Source of the DNA: Bifidobacterium sp.
GTDB taxonomy: Bacteria; Actinomycetota; Actinomycetes; Actinomycetales; Bifidobacteriaceae
Direction of reading: 5' to 3'
DNA length: 42,379 nt
NCBI RefSeq assembly: GCF_022640935.1
Contig: NZ_JALCCV010000019.1
Span: forward strand, 1 to 42,379
Shown here in pieces: positions 36,177 to 42,379 of this stretch; the first letter of the stretch is position 1; every line of letters begins with the position of its first letter. The notes under the pieces were generated by a model. That model did no database searches. It had not been told where the DNA came from and saw only the letters and a program-made list of their open reading frames with translations. The translations under genes and the position numbers were made by a program.

Positions 36177-37025
36177 TCATTCGTAGTCGTAGAAGCCGTG
36201 ACCCGCGCCCTTGCCCAGCCTGCCTTTGTCGATGTACTCGGCCTTGATGCGCTCGGCGAACTCGCGCTGCACCGGATTGGCGCTGTCCTTGTTGAGCATG
36301 TACGGCGTCATCATGCCGACGACATCGTAGATCTGGAAAGGACCGAGCGGAGCGCCGGTCGCGATGCGCCAAGTCTTGTCGATGTCCTCTGTCGAGGCGA
36401 CGCCGCGTACCCACAGGTCGGCTGCAGCGCCGAGCAGCGGCACCAACAACGAGTTGAGCACATACCCAGGCTGCTCCTTAAGCACGCGGATCGGCACCAT
36501 GCCGATCTCCTCGGCGAATTCGGCGACACTCTCGAAGACCTCCGGGTCGGTCTTGGGCTGCGCCATCACTTCGCCGGTGTTGTTTTTCCAGATCTCGTTG
36601 GCGAAGTGCAGGGAAAGGAAGCGGTCAGGACGGTCGGTGAACGGCGCAATCTTGCTGGGCAGCAAGGTGGAAGAGTTCGTGCAGAACACCGCCTTGGCCG
36701 GGGCGGCTTCACTCACCTTGCGCCACGTATCCTGCTTGATGTCGAGACGTTCGGGAACCGATTCGATGACGATGTCGGCATCGCTGACCGCTTCCTTGAG
36801 ATCAGAGGTCACACGGATATGGGAAACAGCGGCGTCAAGCGCCTCGTCGGTGGCATCGAGAAGATCGTGCCGATACGCTCTTTTGAGGTATTCCCAACGC
36901 TCCGGCAGCTTGGCGAGGATCTCATCGCTGATGTCGTATGCCACGACGTCCTTGCCTTTGTACGCTGCCTGGAAAATGATCTGTGAACCGAGCACACCAG
37001 TGCCCAGCACGGTAACATGTTGCAT
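36177..37025 (-). CDS. 3-hydroxyacyl-CoA dehydrogenase family protein
   Basis: A 282-residue NAD-dependent dehydrogenase. VLGTGVLGSQI (5-15) is the dinucleotide loop, AYDISDE follows the second strand, ADIVIESVPERLDIKQ is the conserved acidic strand, and NSSTL with SLHFANEIWKNNTGEV holds the catalytic His. The C-terminal domain has GYVLNSLLVPLLGAA and PLGPFQIYDVVGM. The HFxNP motif of fatty-acid oxidation enzymes is changed to HFANEIW, which suggests a different substrate from 3-hydroxyacyl-CoA. ATG 37025 follows GAAGGCAAAG. Bifidobacteria do not oxidise fatty acids, so another beta-hydroxyacid role is plausible. Confidence 0.88.
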   Translation of the reverse strand: MQHVTVLGTGVLGSQIIFQAAYKGKDVVAYDISDEILAKLPERWEYLKRAYRHDLLDATDEALDAAVSHIRVTSDLKEAVSDADIVIESVPERLDIKQDTWRKVSEAAPAKAVFCTNSSTLLPSKIAPFTDRPDRFLSLHFANEIWKNNTGEVMAQPKTDPEVFESVAEFAEEIGMVPIRVLKEQPGYVLNSLLVPLLGAAADLWVRGVASTEDIDKTWRIATGAPLGPFQIYDVVGMMTPYMLNKDSANPVQREFAERIKAEYIDKGRLGKGAGHGFYDYE

Positions 37026-37165
37026 CTTTGCCTTCTTTCAGGGTCTTCGTTGAACCTCGGACCCATTATACGGCAACGGAAGTGGCTCCAAGCGCATTCA
37101 TCGCGCAGCCCGAACGGAGCTGTGCGATGATACGGCAAACAGCCGGTGCAACAAACCGCATTAGG

Positions 37166-38980
37166 CTAGCGCAGCGCAGCGAGCCGATCCGCCAACGTGT
37201 CTGCAGCGTGCTCTACCGGGACGGCGACCGAGTCGGAGCCGTCGCGGTTGCGGATTTCAATCGTGCCATTGTTCACGGTATCCCGGCCGGCGACGGCCAC
37301 CAGCGGCACGCCGATCAGCTCAGAATCTTTGAATTTGACGCCGGGCGAAACCTTCAGCCGATCATCGTAGAGCACTTCGATGCCACGTGACTCCAACTCC
37401 GCAACCAGTTTGTCGGCGGCCTCAAACGCCTCGTGGTTCTTGCCAGTAGCCAAGACATGCACTTGTGCAGGCGCGATGTTGACCGGCCAGGCCAATCCTT
37501 TGTCGTCATGATGCGCTTCGGCGATGCAGGCGAGCACGCGCGAGACGCCGATGCCGTAGGAGCCCATCCACACCGGCACCGCCTTGCCGTTCTGGTCGAG
37601 CACCTTAAGATCCAAAGCATTGGAATACTTCAGCCCGAGCTGGAAGACCTGCCCGATTTCCACGCCGCGTTCCAGGCTGAGCGCGCCCGAGCCGTCAGGG
37701 CTCAGATCACCGGGACGTACCTCGACGGCTTCGACCGTGCGATCAGCTTCAAAATCACGGCCATACACCAGATCGTAATAGTCGACTTCGTTCTCGTCGG
37801 CGCCGGTGAACCATGCGGATCCCTTGGTCACATGCGCATCGATCAGATACCGCACCGGATGTTCGATGCCGGCCGACTTGGCCTGCGGTCCGAGAACCAT
37901 CGGCCCGATATAGCCCGGAACAAGCTCAGGGTGGCCCTTAAGATCAGTCTCGTTGGCCTCCTCGATTTCGGCGGGTGCGAATTGGGCCTCAAGGCGTTTC
38001 ATATCGATCTGCCGGTCGCCGGGGACGCCGACGACGACCGCCTCGCGCCACGGCTTGTCGTCCTTGCCGCCGTCAGGATGCTTGACAGCGATGACGACGT
38101 TCTTGAGAATGTCAGTCGCCGCCCAGGCACGGCCGTCGGCGCGCGGATAGCGCGCATCGGCGCGAGCGATCATGCCGTCGATGGTTTTGGCGTCAGGCGT
38201 GGCCCGCTTTTCGGCGGAGGGAATCTGCGAATAGTCAAGGTCGTCAGTCTTCGGCGTGGTGAGCGCCTCGACATTCCATGCCTTGCCCGAAGGGGCGAGC
38301 GCGAACGTGTCCTCGCCGATGGCCAACGGCGCCAGGAATTCCTCGGACTGCGAGCCGCCCATCGGGCCGGACATCGCGCTCACGATCACATAATTGACGC
38401 CCAGCCGCCGGAAAATGCGCTCATAGGCGCCGCGCTCGTCGCTGTAGGCCTTGCGCAGCCCCTCCTCATCGATGGTGAAGGAGTAAGCGTCCTTCATAAT
38501 GAATTCGCGGCCGCGGACCAGCCCGGCGCGCGGACGGAACTCGTCGCGGTATTTGGTCTGGATCTGGTACAAGGTGACCGGCAGATCCTTGTACGACGAG
38601 TACATGTCCTTGACCAGCAGCGTGAACATCTCCTCGTGGGTGGGCGCCAGCAGATAGTCGGCCCCGTGGCGGTCCTTGAGCCGGAAGATATTGTCGCCGT
38701 ATTCCTCCCACCTATGCGTCGCCTCATAGGGTTCGCGCGGCAAGAGCGCAGGGAAGTGCACCTCCTGGGCCCCGATGCCATTGATCTCTTCGCGCACCAC
38801 GGCTTCGATCTTGTTGAGGACTTGCAGGCCAAGCGGCAGCCAGGTCCAGATGCCAGGGGCCGCCTTGCGGATATAGCCGGCCCGCTGCAGCAAACGCGCG
38901 GAATCGACGTCCGCGTCGGCAGGATCCTCGCGCAGCGTGCGCAGGAACAGAGTTGACATACGAAGTGCTGTGAAATTCAT
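37166..38980 (-). CDS. proS: Prolyl-tRNA synthetase (bacterial type)
   Basis: A 604-residue class II aminoacyl-tRNA synthetase. Motif 1 lies near [17 protein letters not shown], motif 2 near [21 protein letters not shown], and motif 3 is [16 protein letters not shown]. Between motifs 2 and 3 is the insertion domain that edits mischarged Ala, and the C-terminal anticodon-binding domain follows ([39 protein letters not shown]). ATG 38980 begins [19 protein letters not shown]; the ATG seven codons later is a possible alternative. It is divergent from the MYG1-family gene. Confidence 0.95.
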   Translation of the reverse strand: MNFTALRMSTLFLRTLREDPADADVDSARLLQRAGYIRKAAPGIWTWLPLGLQVLNKIEAVVREEINGIGAQEVHFPALLPREPYEATHRWEEYGDNIFRLKDRHGADYLLAPTHEEMFTLLVKDMYSSYKDLPVTLYQIQTKYRDEFRPRAGLVRGREFIMKDAYSFTIDEEGLRKAYSDERGAYERIFRRLGVNYVIVSAMSGPMGGSQSEEFLAPLAIGEDTFALAPSGKAWNVEALTTPKTDDLDYSQIPSAEKRATPDAKTIDGMIARADARYPRADGRAWAATDILKNVVIAVKHPDGGKDDKPWREAVVVGVPGDRQIDMKRLEAQFAPAEIEEANETDLKGHPELVPGYIGPMVLGPQAKSAGIEHPVRYLIDAHVTKGSAWFTGADENEVDYYDLVYGRDFEADRTVEAVEVRPGDLSPDGSGALSLERGVEIGQVFQLGLKYSNALDLKVLDQNGKAVPVWMGSYGIGVSRVLACIAEAHHDDKGLAWPVNIAPAQVHVLATGKNHEAFEAADKLVAELESRGIEVLYDDRLKVSPGVKFKDSELIGVPLVAVAGRDTVNNGTIEIRNRDGSDSVAVPVEHAADTLADRLAALR

Positions 38981-39156
38981 GGCTCAAACCTATTCTTTCA
39001 AGGGGACAAGGCTGCTGCAGTTCCTGAATCCAATCGTTATACGATGTCTTTCTCGTTGTGCCGGGCCGTCAAGCTAAAGCCAGGCCGAACCGTAAAGCGC
39101 AAAGCCCTGTGGCCTTTCCGTAAAAACGAGGTGAGCTGCCGATTCCGGGCTAGCCG

Positions 39157-39162
39157 TACACT
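39157..39162 (+). promoter_or_regulatory. -10-like box directly upstream of the MYG1-family start
   Basis: TACACT ends six bases before the GTG start codon at 39169, and there is no ribosome-binding site. That spacing suits a leaderless transcript beginning at or next to the GTG. No convincing -35 box is seen. Confidence 0.35.
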
Positions 39163-39168
39163 TGGTGT

Positions 39169-40086
39169 GTGCTTATTGCGACTCATAATGGTAAATTCCA
39201 CGCCGATGACGTGTTCGGCGTAACCTTGCTCACCGAGCTCTATCCGGATGCCACAGTCATCAGGACCAGGGATCCCAAACGGCTCGCGCCCGCCGACATC
39301 GTGCTCGATGTGGGCGGCGTGCATGACGAGACCACGCTGCGCTTCGATCATCATCAGAACTCGGGCGAGACGCGGGAGAACGGCATACGCTATTCCGCAT
39401 TCGGTCTTCTGTGGCAGCATTACGGCCTGCGGTTCTGCGACAACGATCGCAGCGTGTGGCATCGCATCGATCTCAAGCTCGTGCAGGTCATCGATGCGAT
39501 AGACAACGGGCAGGATCTTTATTCCGTGTCCGACTTCGGCGTGCAGCCACTGACCGTCTCCGATCTCATCGGCTGGTTCAACGCCATGAGCACACGCGGC
39601 GACGAGCAGGACGATGAACAGTTCTTCGTGGCCGTCGCCTTCGCCCGGCAGCTGCTGCTGCGCACGCGCGAGAAAACTCGCGACGCAGTCGAGGGCGAAC
39701 GCGTCTTCCTTGATGCCTACAAGGCGAGCCGGGACAAGCGCTACGTCATCCTCGACCGTTTCGTTCCGCACGGCCACATCGCGATCAAGCAGCCCGAACT
39801 GCTCTATGTCGTCTTCCCCGATTCCACCGAAGGATGGCGGATACAGACGGTTCCGACGCACGACGGCACCTTTGAGGCGCGCATGGACTTGCCGAAGGCG
39901 TGGCGTGGCTTGGCCAACGGCGAGCTCGCCGCCGTCACCGGCGTCGCCGACTCGGTGTTCTGCCACCGTACCGGATTCATTGCCGGCACGCAGTCCAAGG
40001 AAGGCATCATGGAGCTGCTTCGGCAGGCGCTCGCCCAGCGGGTGCAACCAGCCGCAGCCCAACCGGCTAAATCAGCCGAAGCATAG
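39169..40086 (+). CDS. MYG1/UPF0160-family metal-dependent hydrolase
   Basis: A 305-residue protein related to MYG1 and the DHH phosphoesterase fold. ATHNGKFHADD (4-14) supplies His6, His11, Asp13 and Asp14, and RFDHHQ (58-63) supplies the DHH motif. SGETRENGIRYSAFGLLWQHYG follows. MYG1 proteins act as RNA exonucleases in eukaryotes; the bacterial function is not established, so nucleic-acid hydrolysis is an inference. The start is GTG 39169 with no ribosome-binding site and a TACACT -10-like box just upstream. It is divergent from proS and convergent with a Pif1-like helicase. Confidence 0.88.
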   Translation: MLIATHNGKFHADDVFGVTLLTELYPDATVIRTRDPKRLAPADIVLDVGGVHDETTLRFDHHQNSGETRENGIRYSAFGLLWQHYGLRFCDNDRSVWHRIDLKLVQVIDAIDNGQDLYSVSDFGVQPLTVSDLIGWFNAMSTRGDEQDDEQFFVAVAFARQLLLRTREKTRDAVEGERVFLDAYKASRDKRYVILDRFVPHGHIAIKQPELLYVVFPDSTEGWRIQTVPTHDGTFEARMDLPKAWRGLANGELAAVTGVADSVFCHRTGFIAGTQSKEGIMELLRQALAQRVQPAAAQPAKSAEA

Positions 40087-40088
40087 TC

Positions 40089-40161
40089 GTCGCGATCTCG
40101 GTCGGGACAATTGTGGCGGCGGCTACGGCGGCAGCCTTGGCCGCCATAGCCGAATCGCGAC
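40089..40161. terminator. Nested GC-rich hairpin between convergent genes
   Basis: Outer arms GTCGCGAT (40089-40096) and ATCGCGAC (40154-40161) enclose an inner stem of 11 pairs with one mismatch: 40120-40131 with 40141-40152 (CGGCTA-c-GGCGG paired to CCGCC-a-TAGCCG). It lies directly after the MYG1-family stop and before the helicase stop. It is a likely bidirectional end signal, without a T-run. Confidence 0.5.
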
Positions 40162-40262
40162 CAGCGGAAATCTCCCGGGCAGCCACACAATTCGCGGCCC
40201 GCTGCCTTGACGCTTGAAAACAGGCCTGCTGCCGAAGAGCGAGCCCGGCTCCTTAGTGGCCT

Positions 40263-41675
40263 TTAGAACAGCTCGTCCTGCATGAACTCGTCCTCGCCTG
40301 CGCTCTGTCCGGCTGCACGCCTGGTGAAGGCCGCGACGCCTTCATCGCCGAGTCTGGCGCTGGCGGCCTTGGAATTGTCGCGCAACTGGCCGTCAAGGAA
40401 CACCGCATCCGGCGAGACGAGGAACGCCCGCTCGTTGATGCCGCCGAGGTAAAGCCCGTCGAGGTTTTCCACACGGGACAACGCCACATAGCCCATGCCC
40501 GGAGCGAATGTGCGGCGCAAATCCATCACAGCTCGGTCAAGCGTCATGCCTTGGGATTTATGAATGGTGATCGCCCATGCGCAGCGCAGCGGCACCTGCC
40601 TGACCGATGCCAGCACCGTATCGCCGTCCATCGTCTCCCATGATGCCGGCTTCATGGTGACGGTGTTGCCATTCTCGAATTCGACGATCGGCCAGCCACC
40701 CTTGGCTTCACTCACAAAGCCGCGCACAGTGCCGATCGAACCGTTCACATACTGGTGCTCGGCATCGTTGCGTAGCGCCATGACGGCTGCGCCGGGCTTC
40801 AAAGCCAAATGCTCCGGCGCCAGCATGTTCTTTTTGAGCCGATCCACCAGCTTCGCCTGGCCCGCGGATTCGGCGAAATACTCGTGTGCCGGCTCGGCAA
40901 TGCGGGCCAATTGAAGATCGTTAAGGCTGTCGGCCTGCTTGTTCACCGGAAAGAGGTGTACGGCCACCTCATTGGGCTTGGGCTGCGTCCCCAGCCGCCC
41001 GGCCAGCACGTCATGGTCCTCCTGGGACACCCCGCCTTCGCGGATGTCGGTGAGCACGGTGAGCAGCTGGCCATCATCCTGGCGATGCTGTTCCGTGAGA
41101 TAGGCGATGACAGGATTGAGCTCGTCCCAGACCAATGATTCGGTGATGAATCCCTCTGGGTTGCGGCCGGCTTTGGCATAACGCTCCCGGGATTCCAGGA
41201 ACTCGGCGCTCGGCGCCATCAGATCGTTGTTTCTGCCGGACCGGCTCACCGGCGGCAGCTGGAAGAAGTCGCCGGAGAGCACGACCTGCAGCCCGCCGAA
41301 CGGCTCGGGGCTGTGCCGCAAGGCCCGGCAGACCTGATCGACCATGTCGAAGAGCCATGCGTGCAGCATCGATACCTCGTCAATGACGAGGATGTCGGTA
41401 GATTCGATCCGGCGTTTGCGGCGCGAACGGATCTGCCTGAGCAGATTCTGCGTGAGTGCGGTCGACACTCCGACGCCGCTCCAGGAGTGGATGGTCTGGC
41501 CATTGATATGCGTCGAGGCGATGCCTGTCGAGGCGGTGACCGCCACATTGGCGCCTTCCGCGCGTGCATGGTTGATGAACTGGTTCAGCACGTAGGTTTT
41601 GCCGGCCCCAGGCGCGCCTGTGATGAACGCACTCGCGCCAGCTTCCAGAATCGCCAGTGCCTCGGCCTGCTTCAT
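40263..41675 (-). CDS. Pif1-like SF1 helicase
   Basis: A 470-residue 5'-3' helicase. Walker A is GAPGAGKT (20-27), Walker B ILVIDEVSML (95-104), motif III LSGDFFQLPPV (133-143), and the C-terminal motifs are AITIHKSQGMTLD (motif V) and VALSRVENLDGLYL (motif VI). TASTGIASTHINGQTIHSWSG is the Pif1-type motif Ia region. It could unwind forked or G-rich DNA, but the substrate is unknown. A hydrophilic C-terminal extension of about 60 residues after motif VI is unique-looking. ATG 41675 follows AGGGGATAAT. It precedes no obvious partner; the HAD phosphatase gene lies 47 bases upstream on the same strand. Confidence 0.92.
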   Translation of the reverse strand: MKQAEALAILEAGASAFITGAPGAGKTYVLNQFINHARAEGANVAVTASTGIASTHINGQTIHSWSGVGVSTALTQNLLRQIRSRRKRRIESTDILVIDEVSMLHAWLFDMVDQVCRALRHSPEPFGGLQVVLSGDFFQLPPVSRSGRNNDLMAPSAEFLESRERYAKAGRNPEGFITESLVWDELNPVIAYLTEQHRQDDGQLLTVLTDIREGGVSQEDHDVLAGRLGTQPKPNEVAVHLFPVNKQADSLNDLQLARIAEPAHEYFAESAGQAKLVDRLKKNMLAPEHLALKPGAAVMALRNDAEHQYVNGSIGTVRGFVSEAKGGWPIVEFENGNTVTMKPASWETMDGDTVLASVRQVPLRCAWAITIHKSQGMTLDRAVMDLRRTFAPGMGYVALSRVENLDGLYLGGINERAFLVSPDAVFLDGQLRDNSKAASARLGDEGVAAFTRRAAGQSAGEDEFMQDELF

Positions 41676-41722
41676 ATTATCCCCTGCCTATCTTGCCTCT
41701 CGGCGCAGATGATGCGTGCGAA

Positions 41723-42379
41723 TCAGCCCAACAGCCGATCCAGCACCTGCAGCACGCCATATTGGGTGTTCGCAGGCGCGATGTAATGCGCTGCCTTTTT
41801 GAGATCCGGATGCGCATTGCCCATGGCAAAGGACCACTCCCCCGCGTCGAGCATTTCCAAGTCGTTGAGATAATCGCCGAATACAGCAGTCTGTGCAGGC
41901 GTGATGTCGAAATGCTTCTGCAGAGCGACTACGCCGCGGCGCTTATCGGTGTCGAGATTCATGATATCGACCCAGTGGGCGCCGGAGACGACCACTTGCA
42001 GCTCTTCGCTAAAGCCGGACAGCAGCGCGCCCGCCATGGCTTGGGCTTCGCCGAAGTCGAAGACCGCAGCCTTCAATATGGTGTCCGTCACGCTGTGCAG
42101 GTCGTCCACGACAGTGAGCTGGGCGTAATATTTGCGGCATTCGGCGAGGAAATCCGGATCGTGCCGCGAGACATAGGCGCGTTCGGCCGCGCACAGCACA
42201 AGGCCAATATCGAAGGCGGGGCCATGCTCGGCCGTTGCCGTCTGCCCGTTCACGCCCACGGCATCGACGATGCGGCGCACGTACGCATCGTCGATGCCCG
42301 AAACGGATGCGATCTCGCCGTCTGCGACGACCAGATTACCATTCTCCGCGATGTACGATCCCTTCGGCATCTCCTTGCC
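41723..42379 (-). CDS. HAD-superfamily phosphatase (Cof type), 5' end outside window
   Basis: At least 218 codons in one open frame that runs off the window at 42379 (the edge codons read GKE). The visible start MPKGSYIAENGNLV corresponds to the middle of Cof-type HAD phosphatases, after motifs I (DxDGT) and II, so the true start is outside. The cap domain follows, then DKRRGVVALQKHFDI and motif IV GDYLNDLEML near the end, with AMGNAHPDLKKAAHYIAPAN and the closing VLQVLDRLLG. Sugar phosphates or flavin phosphates are typical substrates of the family. The frame precedes the Pif1-like helicase by 47 bases and may be co-transcribed with it. Confidence 0.88.
   Translation of the reverse strand, partial: GKEMPKGSYIAENGNLVVADGEIASVSGIDDAYVRRIVDAVGVNGQTATAEHGPAFDIGLVLCAAERAYVSRHDPDFLAECRKYYAQLTVVDDLHSVTDTILKAAVFDFGEAQAMAGALLSGFSEELQVVVSGAHWVDIMNLDTDKRRGVVALQKHFDITPAQTAVFGDYLNDLEMLDAGEWSFAMGNAHPDLKKAAHYIAPANTQYGVLQVLDRLLG

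Noticed and set aside
37433..38956. 507-codon plus-strand open frame
   Set aside because: It is antisense to proS, which is clearly the real gene.

Overview
The window looks like a chromosomal segment of a Bifidobacterium or a very close relative. The evidence is a high-GC actinobacterial codon style, an actinobacterial-type cystathionine beta-synthase and DapD, and the gene order prfB-ftsE-ftsX-CHAP hydrolase-smpB. It also holds a second ssb gene and a peptide transporter with a membrane-anchored binding protein. The species cannot be named from the sequence alone. Almost everything is housekeeping or transport. I see no CRISPR array, no rRNA or tRNA, no complete mobile element and no obvious defence or biosynthetic island.

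Layout, left to right. Positions 1-95 hold the last 30 codons of a probable transposase, followed by a perfect 20-bp inverted repeat. Positions 262-2939 (minus) carry a transsulfuration pair, cystathionine beta-synthase then MetB. Positions 2940-4404 are relic-like and include a minus-strand ORF broken by one in-frame TGA. A D-2-hydroxyacid dehydrogenase follows on the plus strand. Positions 5868-11143 (minus) are a complete five-gene peptide ABC importer with a tandem-repeat stem-loop between the binding protein and the first permease. Then come coaX (plus), an orphan sugar-binding lipoprotein, an RluA-type pseudouridine synthase and a stand-alone ABC exporter. Next are glmS and an amino-acid ABC importer (binding protein, permease, ATPase) reading toward it.

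Positions 22437-28138 (minus) are the division and translation cluster: prfB, ftsE with an unusually long tail, ftsX, a coiled-coil/CHAP peptidoglycan hydrolase and smpB. By analogy with FtsEX-PcsB and FtsEX-RipC, the hydrolase is the likely periplasm-side target of FtsEX. A 43-residue membrane protein lies just upstream of prfB. After that come dapD (plus), gltA, map, a DUF308 membrane protein (all minus), pepO (plus), ssb, a 3-hydroxyacyl-CoA dehydrogenase, proS (all minus), a MYG1-family protein (plus), a Pif1-like helicase (minus) and the C-terminal part of a HAD phosphatase cut by the window edge.

The most interesting leftovers are regulatory or structural rather than a new enzymatic system: three DnaA-box-like sites upstream of ssb, a perfect 20-bp palindrome between ftsX and its hydrolase, the FtsE tail, an 11-codon upstream ORF overlapping the cystathionine beta-synthase start, the repeat/hairpin inside the peptide-transport operon, and operator-like repeats before the amino-acid transporter. 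Several starts were moved from the longest open frame to the site supported by a ribosome-binding site or gene overlap.
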